From Bermanella sp036960565 (GTDB lineage Bacteria > Pseudomonadota > Gammaproteobacteria > Pseudomonadales > Oceanobacteraceae): a stretch of 64,000 nucleotides of DNA. Below the pieces are notes generated by a model. The model was not told where the DNA came from, did not search any database, and worked only from the letters and a program-made list of their open reading frames with translations. Position numbers and translations under genes: made by a program. Below are positions 1-8,326 of this stretch, piece by piece (the first letter of the stretch is position 1; the number at the start of each line of letters is the position of its first letter). The stretch is taken from assembly GCA_036960565.1 (NCBI GenBank), contig JBALXQ010000004.1, positions 95,641 to 159,640 on the forward strand. The letters are read 5' to 3'.

Positions 1-2096
1 TTTAGATACTTCTCTACTTGCTGATCAATGGCAGCGTTCATAAAGAAAGCCAGAATGATGGGAGCGGGGCCATTTATGGTCATAGATACCGAGGTACTAG
101 GGGCACATAAGTCAAAACCGCTGTAGAGTTTTTTCATGTCATCGACGCTGGCGATACTGACGCCTGAATTACCTACCTTGCCAAAGATATCAGGTCGTGG
201 ATCAGGGTTTTCCCCATAAAGAGTGACACTATCAAATGCGGTGGACAGTCGTGCGGCACTTTGCCCTAATGATAAATAGTGAAAGCGGCGGTTAGTACGC
301 TCTGGTGTGCCTTCACCAGCAAACATGCGTAATGGATCTTCCCCTTCACGTCTATAAGGGAATACGCCAGCGGTATAGGGGTAAAACCCAGGTAAATTTT
401 CTTTGCCTAAGAAAATAACTAAATTCCCCCAGTCTTCGAAGTCAGGGGTTGCTACTTTATTAATCGCAAGATGGCTTAGACTTTGACAATAATTATCCCC
501 TTGAATGGCCTTGCCACGAACCTTGTATTCGTAGTGCTCGGCTTTAACAGAATCCTTTTGTTGCGCCCAATTTTCAAGGTTTTGCTTAATGTCAGGGGCC
601 AGACAGTTAAGGTGGCCTTGGTATTTTTGACGTAGAGTGCAAATGAGGTCATTGCTTGTCAGCTGCTGCTGTTCATAATCCATGAGCGGCAGAGGTAGAT
701 GCTCATCACCCAATTCTTTTAAAGCTTCATAGCAATGCTGTGCTTGTTGCGCACTTAAACTCTGGCTCTGCATTTGCTGTTGCTGCAGACGGCCATTATC
801 GGCAATGTCAGAAAGGTAGCGATTACGGTTTCCTGGAATAATAGATAAGCCCTTTGGACTTATGGCCGTAAATACATGGTCACTCTTTGCTCTTAAGGCA
901 AAAGAAGGGTGATTATCGCAGAGTTTATTTAATATATTTTGGTAGAGCCAGTTAACCCCTGGGTCATTAAACTGACTGGCAATGGTTGGGAATACCGGTG
1001 TTTTTTCATCCTCTAAAGAAAATTCATTATGATTTCGGCGCCACTGTTTACGAACGTCTCTGAGTGCATCGTTAGAGCCTGGTTTTTCAAATTTATTAAT
1101 GACGATGCAATGGGCAAAATCGAGCATGTCGATTTTCTCTAATTGACTGGCAGCTCCAAATTCACTGGTCATAACGTAGGTAGCTAGGTCAACGTAATCG
1201 ACGATTTCACTGTCACTTTGCCCAATCCCCGCGGTCTCTACGATGACTAAATCAAAGCCGGTACTTTTTAAATAACTAATGGCATCGTTTAGCATGGCGT
1301 TGGTGGCAACATGTTGGCGACGAGTGGCCATAGAGCGCATAAAAATATTTTCGTGGCGCAGGGCATTCATGCGTATGCGATCGCCCAATAATGCACCACC
1401 TGTGCGGCGGCGAGTGGGGTCAACAGCCAATACAGCGATTTTAAGATCAGGTAAATATTGGCTGAATCGATTTAACAATTCATCGGTGAGGCTGGATTTC
1501 CCGGCTCCCCCCGTGCCCGTGATGCCCACAACCGGCGCTTGGGGTTGTTTTTGCCAATGCAGGCGCAACTCTTTTAGTTGAGTGTCGTCAAATTGGCGAT
1601 CTTCCAAAGCGCTTAACATACGTGCACTTTCTATTTGGGAATATTGCGTGTTTTTCATGACCGGTGGGATGTACTGGCGCTGCTGTTGGGCTCGTTCAAC
1701 GACGTCATCTATCATGCCTAATAAACCCAGTTTCATACCATCATTTGGGTGGTATATTCTTTCAACCCCATCTTCCATTAACGAGCTTATTTCTTCGGGT
1801 GTAATGGTGCCGCCGCCCCCTCCGAAAACCCGTATGTGGCCAGCTCCTAGTTCATTTAATTGGTCGATTAAGTATTTGAAATATTCATTATGCCCGCCTT
1901 GATACGAACTTAAACATATGGCGTCGGCGTCTTCTTGAATGGCCGCGTGCAGTACATCTTGCACACTTCTATTGTGGCCTAGGTGGACAACCTCTACGCC
2001 TTTGTCTTGAATAAGGCGGCGCATAATATTAATAGCGGCATCGTGACCATCAAACAAACTGGCAGCAGTGATAAAACGCAGTGGCAATTGACTCAT
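1..2096 (-). CDS. icmF: Fused isobutyryl-CoA mutase IcmF (C-terminus beyond window)
   Basis: Adenosylcobalamin-dependent acyl-CoA mutase fused to its own G-protein chaperone; it interconverts isobutyryl-CoA and n-butyryl-CoA (some members act on pivalyl-CoA). I translated the strand from ATG 2096; 698 codons are in the window, of about 1,090 usual for the family. Order seen: B12-binding domain (residues 1-130) with DGHDAAINIMRR, whose D16/H18 include the cobalt-ligand His; MeaB-like GTPase with P-loop GTGGAGKS (194-201); then the start of the mutase barrel (GNSGVSIASVDDM, RMFAGEGTPERTNRR). This domain order separates it from methylmalonyl-CoA mutase. The last roughly 390 residues, including the rest of the barrel, lie off the left edge. 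A palindrome sits 21 bp upstream of the start. Confidence 0.96.
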   Translation of the reverse strand, partial: MSQLPLRFITAASLFDGHDAAINIMRRLIQDKGVEVVHLGHNRSVQDVLHAAIQEDADAICLSSYQGGHNEYFKYLIDQLNELGAGHIRVFGGGGGTITPEEISSLMEDGVERIYHPNDGMKLGLLGMIDDVVERAQQQRQYIPPVMKNTQYSQIESARMLSALEDRQFDDTQLKELRLHWQKQPQAPVVGITGTGGAGKSSLTDELLNRFSQYLPDLKIAVLAVDPTRRRTGGALLGDRIRMNALRHENIFMRSMATRRQHVATNAMLNDAISYLKSTGFDLVIVETAGIGQSDSEIVDYVDLATYVMTSEFGAASQLEKIDMLDFAHCIVINKFEKPGSNDALRDVRKQWRRNHNEFSLEDEKTPVFPTIASQFNDPGVNWLYQNILNKLCDNHPSFALRAKSDHVFTAISPKGLSIIPGNRNRYLSDIADNGRLQQQQMQSQSLSAQQAQHCYEALKELGDEHLPLPLMDYEQQQLTSNDLICTLRQKYQGHLNCLAPDIKQNLENWAQQKDSVKAEHYEYKVRGKAIQGDNYCQSLSHLAINKVATPDFEDWGNLVIFLGKENLPGFYPYTAGVFPYRREGEDPLRMFAGEGTPERTNRRFHYLSLGQSAARLSTAFDSVTLYGENPDPRPDIFGKVGNSGVSIASVDDMKKLYSGFDLCAPSTSVSMTINGPAPIILAFFMNAAIDQQVEKYL

Positions 2097-2116
2097 AAAC
2101 TCATCCTGACTAATTC

Positions 2117-2152
2117 AGGTTCACCCTCACTTTTATAAAGTGCGGTGAACCT
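2117..2152 (-). promoter_or_regulatory. Palindromic operator candidate before icmF
   Basis: Perfect 9-bp inverted repeat AGGTTCACC (2117-2125) / GGTGAACCT (2144-2152), with a second nested pair CACTT (2128-2132) / AAGTG (2138-2142). It ends 20 bp from the icmF ATG and has no T-run on either side, so a repressor site or a leader hairpin is more likely than a terminator. The regulator is not identified. Confidence 0.5.
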
Positions 2153-2266
2153 AGTATCTTATTTTTATTGTGGATGAATTCAGTCTAGCCCTAAGCCCTG
2201 CGGGTAAAAAGGTCTAATTTGGCCCAATTTTACTTGGGATAAAAAGAGTTAGGCAATTTGAAAGAA

Positions 2267-2297
2267 TTAGTCATAAACAGTTTCGTGTTATGACTAA
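2267..2297 (-). terminator. Inverted repeat after the DMT transporter gene
   Basis: Perfect 10-bp arms TTAGTCATAA (2267-2276) and TTATGACTAA (2288-2297), about 36 bp beyond the stop of the minus-strand transporter gene and followed on that strand by TTCTTTC. The stem is AT-rich, so it is a weak terminator candidate; it could also be an upstream operator for icmF. A smaller hairpin, CCCAA/TTGGG, lies at 2223-2238. Confidence 0.4.
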
Positions 2298-2332
2298 GAG
2301 GAGCAACTAATTAAACTGCCTGAGACAAAGGA

Positions 2333-3214
2333 TTAAATAGACTTTTTTGGGGCCAATATTACCATCAATATACCGCTTAATATTAAACTGCTAGCCACGA
2401 TAAATGAAAGAGGTATGTATTCTTTCGCCCATATAATGCCACCCAGTGCCGCTAGAATCGGCACGCTTAACTGCAAAACCCCTGCAGTTAAAGTGGTCAG
2501 TTTGGGCAGTGCTTGGTACCAAAGCCAATAACCCAGGGCTGACGTGATGGCGCCTGAAACTAGAGCGTAGATGATGCCTGAAGGGTTTACTTCCAACGGG
2601 CTAACCAACCAATAAAGAGGGATAAGCGTTGTTAGAAAGGGCAAGGTTAAAATGAAATTTTTTGCAGTGTCCACATCGGCTTGCCGGCTGTTTTTACCAG
2701 CCAAAGTGTAAAACCCCCAGGCAATACCAGCAGCTGCCATTAAGGCTGAACCTATGAGAGAGGGCGTTTGCGCCGAAGGCAAAGCCCAAAAGATAAAGCC
2801 AGAGAGAGCTAGGATCATTCCTGATAACTCCAGTGTACTGGGGCGCTTACCTTTAATGATATCAACCGTCATCAGCGTGAACTGCACAAAGCCAAACAGG
2901 ATGAGTGCTCCGGCGGCTGTATCAAGCATTTGATAAGCATATGAAAAGCCTGCGGCATAGGTGAATAAATAAAATGCCCTGAGCCACTCTTGTTTACTGG
3001 CATTAATAAAAGACAATTGCTTTGCGTTTGTTGAATTTGAATCTTTTCTTGGTTTTAGCTTCACCAAAACATACAACATTATAGCGCCACTTATTAAGCG
3101 AATAATGGTGAAGCTACTGGCATCCATGTTGGGTTGGCTCAAGGCTAGGCGGCATAAAACGCTGTTGCCAGCAAATGCGATTAAGGCAAGGCTTACAGTT
3201 AAGTACAAAGGCAC
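2333..3214 (-). CDS. DMT-family (EamA) inner-membrane transporter
   Basis: A 293-residue, strongly hydrophobic protein with about ten predicted membrane segments arranged as two EamA repeats, the typical size and shape of drug/metabolite exporters. The N-terminal half starts LIAFAGNSVLCRLAL and the second repeat has GAITSALGYWLWYQALP, a typical EamA signature in helices 8-9. The substrate cannot be read from the sequence; family members export amino acids, nucleosides or small metabolites. The start used is GTG 3214 with no clear Shine-Dalgarno, so the exact N-terminus is uncertain. It stands alone between the response regulator and icmF, all on the minus strand. Confidence 0.88.
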   Translation of the reverse strand: MPLYLTVSLALIAFAGNSVLCRLALSQPNMDASSFTIIRLISGAIMLYVLVKLKPRKDSNSTNAKQLSFINASKQEWLRAFYLFTYAAGFSYAYQMLDTAAGALILFGFVQFTLMTVDIIKGKRPSTLELSGMILALSGFIFWALPSAQTPSLIGSALMAAAGIAWGFYTLAGKNSRQADVDTAKNFILTLPFLTTLIPLYWLVSPLEVNPSGIIYALVSGAITSALGYWLWYQALPKLTTLTAGVLQLSVPILAALGGIIWAKEYIPLSFIVASSLILSGILMVILAPKKSI

Positions 3215-3313
3215 AGTAAACAGGTTCTCGTAATTAGATTTGAGAGGGGCTAATGCAATGATACAGGTGATTGGTGCAAAATTTGGGAAAGGCTAGAAAT
3301 ATAGCTCCGATCG

Positions 3314-4531
3314 TTAAAAAAGTTCCACGTCGGTAGAGTCATCGTTATGATTTTCAGGGCCTTCCTCTAGGGCAAGATCACCCTTGCTTACAAGGCGGTC
3401 TACCAGTGTTTCTTGCTCGTCCACTAGGTGTTGCAGTAGACGAATTAAACTATCAAAAGTCATTTGCATGGTTTCGTAAGAATGTACTTTTTCCATGGCC
3501 TCATTTACTTTGGATTCGATGCTGCCCATAAGGTACTGCTCTTGATCTTCATCTAGGCCAAGGGTAGGCATGGCTTTTTCCAGCGACAGCATAAGATTGT
3601 TCATTAGGGTCGAACCATCTTCCTGACCTTCGCGCATCTGTAAAGACAAGGTGTCGAGTGTATTGCGAATGTCTTTAAAACTTTCAGAAAACTTTAAAGT
3701 ATGGTCTTGCAGTAGTAGCTCCATTTCTAGCTGTAACACCTTTTGGTTGGCACAGGCAAGAATAGGGGGGATTACATCTTTATAACGCCCATAACGGGAG
3801 CGGTCTTCAATGGGCATGTTTTTAACCAGGCATGCCACTACAGGATAATTAATTTGAGTGCGCTGGCCAAAATCGAAGAATCGATCTTCTTCACGTAGGC
3901 GGCTCATTATTTCTCTTTCAATGGGCTTGCTATTGGGTTCGCTGCAAAAGAAATACGACTGCTGTTTGGTTTCAAATAACAAACAGGTTTTAAGTTCCAA
4001 GCTGCGTAATATTTGAAAGATTGATTGGGCTAACTGGTCAAAATTATTAATGGAATAGGTTTTTTCAAAAAATTGCACAATCAGCCCCAGCTCACTGGCT
4101 CCCGTCATGGATTCAATGGCGGTGCTTTGTGCTTCTTTAAATTGATTTTTAAGGTCTACCTTGTGTTCGTGCTGACGAATAAGGGCCTTTACTTTGGCCA
4201 CTACTTCGCTTGATTCAAATGGTTTGGTTATGTAATCGTCGCCACCAGAGCTGTAACCTTTAATGCGTTCATCTAGGCTGGTGTGACCGGAAATAAAGAG
4301 GATTGGGGTAAATATAAATTCAGATTTATGGCGAATTTCATGGCATAAGTCGTAGCCATTAGCATCGGGCAGTTCTACATCCAGTATGATTAAATCTGGT
4401 TGCACCTCGGCAATCAGCTCCATGCCACTTGCGCCAGTATCGGCGAATTGAAGTTCTACAACGCTGTTTAAGGCTCGTTGGATATACTTCTGGGATATTT
4501 TATCGTCTTCAATGACAACGGCTTTTTTCAT
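3314..4531 (-). CDS. Response regulator with REC domain and GAF-like/helical tail
   Basis: Receiver domain in the first about 120 residues: acidic pair in VVIEDD, phospho-acceptor Asp in LIILDVELPDANG, switch Ser in LFISGHT and conserved Lys in DDYITKPF. The remaining roughly 280 residues hold no DNA-binding, GGDEF, EAL or kinase motif. The middle (around 150-260) looks GAF-like or a degenerate sensor fold, and the end is a long helical stretch finishing in an acidic tail. Likely a partner in a phosphorelay or a protein-interaction regulator; no histidine kinase is adjacent. ATG 4531 gives the standard MKKAVVIEDD opening; ATG 4543 and TTG 4549 are in-frame alternatives. Confidence 0.85.
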   Translation of the reverse strand: MKKAVVIEDDKISQKYIQRALNSVVELQFADTGASGMELIAEVQPDLIILDVELPDANGYDLCHEIRHKSEFIFTPILFISGHTSLDERIKGYSSGGDDYITKPFESSEVVAKVKALIRQHEHKVDLKNQFKEAQSTAIESMTGASELGLIVQFFEKTYSINNFDQLAQSIFQILRSLELKTCLLFETKQQSYFFCSEPNSKPIEREIMSRLREEDRFFDFGQRTQINYPVVACLVKNMPIEDRSRYGRYKDVIPPILACANQKVLQLEMELLLQDHTLKFSESFKDIRNTLDTLSLQMREGQEDGSTLMNNLMLSLEKAMPTLGLDEDQEQYLMGSIESKVNEAMEKVHSYETMQMTFDSLIRLLQHLVDEQETLVDRLVSKGDLALEEGPENHNDDSTDVELF

Positions 4532-4639
4532 GTCTTTACCCATGACCAATGTTTTGAGTATAGACAGTTTAAAATAAGTGCTTGGTTTATTTCGGCCAAA
4601 TACATCTTGGATATTTGGCCTAATAAAATAGTCCGATCT

Positions 4640-4810
4640 CTATTTTAGGCCCTTCATTATTTTTTTTAACTCATCAGCCTTTTTGGGGTCTTTCATGGCT
4701 GCTTTTAGTTTCTCTCTCGCCATGTTGGCGGCATCGTATTCCTTTTTACAGCAATCTTCGAAGCGCTTACCGCTTTCACACGGGCATAAATCAGATTCAT
4801 CTTTATCCAT
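4640..4810 (-). CDS. 56-residue SEC-C motif zinc-binding protein
   Basis: Read directly on the minus strand from ATG 4810 to TAG 4640-4642. The start of the protein carries the zinc motif CPCESGKRFEDCC (C9, C11, C20, C21), matching the SEC-C motif at the end of SecA and in many small proteins. The remainder is a Lys-rich helix (AREKLKAAMKDPKKADELKK). Its ATG overlaps the end of batD (shared bases 4803-4810), which implies translational coupling and makes it the last gene of the bat operon. Function unknown; binding to ribosome, SecB or another partner is possible from the SecA parallel. Confident as a gene because of the intact motif and the overlap. Confidence 0.85.
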   Translation of the reverse strand: MDKDESDLCPCESGKRFEDCCKKEYDAANMAREKLKAAMKDPKKADELKKIMKGLK

Positions 4811-6488
4811 GTTGGGCTACCTTTTGGATTGTTTCATTGGGATATAGCGGCAGTATACCACTGGGAGTGGTTTGCTGGTTATGCCGATAATGCTTAAGGA
4901 CTTGCCATAAAGGCTCCCCTTGCCAGTCATTATTTTCTTGGGGGGAGTAAAGACTGGTATCAAGTGTCAGAAGAGCTTGTTGTAGACTTGGGTCTGTCAC
5001 TGATTTTGCCAGACCATTGAGGCTTGTATTTTTAAACTGCCATTGTGATTGTGCATATTGCAATATAGCGGCTCGAGCCAGGGTAGGGTCGTTGTTGCGG
5101 CAGGCTTGTTTAATGTCTTTAAGGCTCGCCTTATTGTTTGTTTGGTTAACACTTTCGGCAGGGGCGTTGGGCTTTGAGCGGGATTTAAACCACCATAAAG
5201 CCAAAGTAGCTAACCAGAGTATCAATAATAAAACGCATATTATGGGCCATAATAAAGATGTCTCTTGAGCCGCCTGATTCGAATTTTCAGCGGCAACTAC
5301 GTCTGGTTTTGGCTGGGAAGGAAGCTCACTTCTACCTGAGTCTTCTGTATTTTTGTTTGGGTTAGTAAGTGCGGTTAAGCGCAGGGCCGGAATCACAGCA
5401 TATTCGAGGCGGGCCAGTTTGGTGTTCCACCACGGAATGCGCACTTCTGGCAAGGTTAGGTTGCCTGCACGAGTGGCGACAATGGCGATGCTTTGTTTGC
5501 GTGTGCCTATAATGCCCTGACTGTCGGCCATGTCCTGAGTTTCGGCTTGATCGGGATAATACTTTAAGCCAATTACTTCAGGCAGTTTAATGACAGGTAA
5601 TTGGGCACTGCTTAAGCCTTTAGCGGTGAACTCAAGCTGTACAGTTAAAGGCTCTCCAACTCTAAATTTCTGTGGGTTGCCATTCCATTTGTAATCCAAA
5701 GACACATCGTTGGCCGGTAGCCAGGTTGCATCCACAGGGTAACTTGCAGGCTGTGGTAAAACCTGAATTTTTATGGGTGGGTGGGTGATGCGAACAGGGC
5801 GCCCAGCGCGCCAGCGTCCGTTGCTAATTTCGCCACTGTAAATGGGGCCAGGTATGATCATCTCACCGCTGGTTTGTGGCGTAATGACAAACTGACGTTC
5901 GTATACTTCCAAAGAGCGGCCATTTAATTGAGTAGCATAATGTTTCACTTCACCTAAAGACTGAACGACGGCTTCGTCCACCACCACTTCATTAAGCTGA
6001 CTATTATCTAAGTTTACTGAGAAATACAGTTTCTCTGTATAAAGAATTTGGCCCTGAACATAAGCACTTTTGATATCTGTACTGGTATCAAAAAATACAC
6101 TTTGTTGTTGGCTCTTTATGCTGTCGCTAATCTTGGTGACCTGAATTTGGATGGCTTTGCTATTTTCCCCTTTAAAAGAAAGAGCCGGAATAACCAGGTT
6201 ACCTTTGCGTTTTGGAATAAGTGTAAGCGTCCAAACCGTCCATGAATCGCTTTTGCCATTTATAAATTGAAAGCTACTTTTACGTTGCTGGTTGTATAGT
6301 GTGAACTGTTGTTTAACGGGTGAAAAGTCAGGGTCATCAGACAATAGATTGCTGTTATAGCGCACAGTTAAAACCAAGGACTCGCCTTCGCCAACCTGTT
6401 TGCGATCAACACTGCTTTCAAATTTAACAGCCCAGCTGCTGGCCATTGCTAAGGATAAGCACAGGAATACTAGAATATGTTTTACCAC
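4803..6488 (-). CDS. batD: BatD family protein (oxygen-tolerance / Bat operon)
   Basis: 561 residues: signal peptide (about 1-20, cleavage near SSWA), a long periplasmic beta-rich region with the BatD opening KFESSVDRKQVGEGESLVLTV split here as the N-terminal repeat, a second similar repeat (about 265-370), one membrane helix near 412-435, and a cytoplasmic helical tail of about 125 residues. Named from Bacteroides aerotolerance (Bat) loci; in gammaproteobacteria the exact role is unsettled but is tied to envelope stress and MoxR/VWA complexes. Starts at GTG 6488, overlapping the batB stop (6482-6484), and its own end overlaps the SEC-C gene. Confidence 0.88.
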   Translation of the reverse strand: MVKHILVFLCLSLAMASSWAVKFESSVDRKQVGEGESLVLTVRYNSNLLSDDPDFSPVKQQFTLYNQQRKSSFQFINGKSDSWTVWTLTLIPKRKGNLVIPALSFKGENSKAIQIQVTKISDSIKSQQQSVFFDTSTDIKSAYVQGQILYTEKLYFSVNLDNSQLNEVVVDEAVVQSLGEVKHYATQLNGRSLEVYERQFVITPQTSGEMIIPGPIYSGEISNGRWRAGRPVRITHPPIKIQVLPQPASYPVDATWLPANDVSLDYKWNGNPQKFRVGEPLTVQLEFTAKGLSSAQLPVIKLPEVIGLKYYPDQAETQDMADSQGIIGTRKQSIAIVATRAGNLTLPEVRIPWWNTKLARLEYAVIPALRLTALTNPNKNTEDSGRSELPSQPKPDVVAAENSNQAAQETSLLWPIICVLLLILWLATLALWWFKSRSKPNAPAESVNQTNNKASLKDIKQACRNNDPTLARAAILQYAQSQWQFKNTSLNGLAKSVTDPSLQQALLTLDTSLYSPQENNDWQGEPLWQVLKHYRHNQQTTPSGILPLYPNETIQKVAQHG

Positions 6489-8326
6489 GGCTTCCTATCT
6501 CCATTTTGTTCATTTCGGTTGCGTTTATTGTATTGATAAATAAATTTATTGCGCAATAAACCGCCGGGATCATCAGGAATACGTTCAATCCATTGCTTCA
6601 TTGCTTGCTCTTTTTCCAATTGTTCGGTGCTTTTAGTTTGAGTTTCTGTGCCTGCCAATTTGTCGTCGCCAGGGCTCTGTTCGCCTTCATTTTGCTCTTG
6701 CCTGGCTTTCTGCGCTTCTTTTTCCTTCAGTGCTTCTTCTTTAGTTTGTTGCTCGCTTAACGGATTTTTAGATTCATCGCCTTGCTCGTCAGAGGTTCCT
6801 TCAGACTCTTGGTTTTGTTCACCATCCTGCTGGGAATCACTTTTTTGGCCCTCTTGCTGATCTTTCGAATCACCTTTTTCTCCGTCTTTACTTTTTTTAT
6901 CTTGCGAATCACCTTGTTCGTTATTCTGTTCGTCACCTTGTTGTTCATCTTCGGACTGCTGCTCTTGTTGTTCCTTAAGCTGCTCGAGTAAGGCTTTGTT
7001 GGCAATGGCATCTTCTAGGTTTGGTGAGATTTTGAGGGCTTTGTCGTAAGCGGCTATGGCTTCATCAGTGCGCTGTAAATGAGCTAAAGCATTGCCTTGA
7101 TTATAAAGGCTCTGAGCATCCTGAGACGCTTGCCAAATATCCAATGCCCCTTGGTAATCACCCGCTTTATATAAACTGCTGGCTCTCCATTGAGGGTCGA
7201 TGAATGTTTTTGCTGCGGCTTCTGGATTTTGATCAAACTGCTTTTGACCGATCTGGTTATTGTTTAAGAGGAAGTCAGGAATATCATCGTCAGCCCAACT
7301 TTCTTGCGGTTGAGTGACGATTGCCAGTAGCGCAATAATAATCACTCCTTTTCTAAATGCCAGTAACGACAGTAATAACATGGGCAAAATTAACCAATAA
7401 CCACCATCCTGCCATTGATCAAACTCGATGCTTTCTTTTTGTTGCTCGAAACTGGCTTTAAGAGGGTTGTCTTTAATTAGGTAATTTATATCGCGATCAT
7501 CATTTGCGATTTTAGTTATGCGAGACTGAGTTGTGTTGGCTAGGGTTTGTAAGTTTTCCCATTCAAGGCCTGGCATGATTACATTTCCTTGGCCGTCTTT
7601 AAAAAACTGTCCATTGGGTTTTACAATTGGCGCGCCTTGTTCTGTGCCAATGGCAAGGATGGAAAGTTGAATGTCAGCTTTTTTTAAGGCTTCACTGGCT
7701 GCTGAAATATCTTGAGGTTCAACTCCATCGGTTACCAATAAAAGCTGCCTTGGTTTGCTTTTCCCTTGTTCGAATAGGGCGGTAGCTTGCTCAACCAAGT
7801 GCACTAGGTTGCTACCCTGGGCTGGCATAATATAAGGGTCAAGCGCTGGCAACATAGATTGAATGGTTTTTATGTCACGGGTTAAAGGGCTGGCTGTGTG
7901 CGCGTCCCCCGCATAAGCAATTAACGCCATATTTTTATTTTTTTGCTGTTTTAAAATATCGGTAATTTTATATTTGGCACGTTGCAGGCGTGAAGGTGTT
8001 AAATCCTGAGATGTCATAGACAAGGAAAGATCCAAAGCAATCACTAAGCCGGCTTGATTGTTATAAACCAAAGACGGTTGTTTTTGCCAGCTCGGCCCAG
8101 ACATAGCCAAAATACCAATGAATGCACTGAGCCAAAGCGCAGCTTGTATCCAATGCTCCTGAGGTTTTGTTTCTTGTTGCTTGAGCACGTAGGGCTGCAA
8201 TTGCGGCGCAATGATGTTTTTCCATTGACCACTTAAGGCTTGTTTACGTTTGCGATAAATTATTAACGCAAGCAATGGAATTAAGGCTAATAGCCACTCA
8301 GGACGCAGTAGGTGAAAGTCAGACAT
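6482..8326 (-). CDS. batB: BatB-type VWA protein with fused TPR (BatC-like) region
   Basis: 614 residues. Two N-terminal membrane helices, a von Willebrand A domain (about 85-290) with MIDAS motif DLSLS and second-site VTDG, and a further membrane region near 310-340. A TPR region follows (about 375-450, e.g. YNQGNALAHLQRTDEAIAAY), then about 120 residues of Gln/Glu/Asp/Ser/Lys low-complexity sequence and a short conserved basic end (RNKFIYQYNKRNRN). The BatB and BatC functions are thus in one chain. Strong ribosome site AGGAGG precedes ATG 8326, which overlaps the end of batA by 8 bp. Likely an inner-membrane scaffold acting with MoxR. Confidence 0.9.
   Translation of the reverse strand: MSDFHLLRPEWLLALIPLLALIIYRKRKQALSGQWKNIIAPQLQPYVLKQQETKPQEHWIQAALWLSAFIGILAMSGPSWQKQPSLVYNNQAGLVIALDLSLSMTSQDLTPSRLQRAKYKITDILKQQKNKNMALIAYAGDAHTASPLTRDIKTIQSMLPALDPYIMPAQGSNLVHLVEQATALFEQGKSKPRQLLLVTDGVEPQDISAASEALKKADIQLSILAIGTEQGAPIVKPNGQFFKDGQGNVIMPGLEWENLQTLANTTQSRITKIANDDRDINYLIKDNPLKASFEQQKESIEFDQWQDGGYWLILPMLLLSLLAFRKGVIIIALLAIVTQPQESWADDDIPDFLLNNNQIGQKQFDQNPEAAAKTFIDPQWRASSLYKAGDYQGALDIWQASQDAQSLYNQGNALAHLQRTDEAIAAYDKALKISPNLEDAIANKALLEQLKEQQEQQSEDEQQGDEQNNEQGDSQDKKSKDGEKGDSKDQQEGQKSDSQQDGEQNQESEGTSDEQGDESKNPLSEQQTKEEALKEKEAQKARQEQNEGEQSPGDDKLAGTETQTKSTEQLEKEQAMKQWIERIPDDPGGLLRNKFIYQYNKRNRNEQNGDRKPW

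Noticed and set aside
1279..1902. Two plus-strand frames in the first 2 kb
   Set aside because: They are antisense to the conserved icmF coding sequence, which carries the B12 and P-loop motifs.
6648..6991. Small plus- and minus-strand frames inside batB
   Set aside because: They are shifted readings of the Gln/Glu-rich low-complexity codons.
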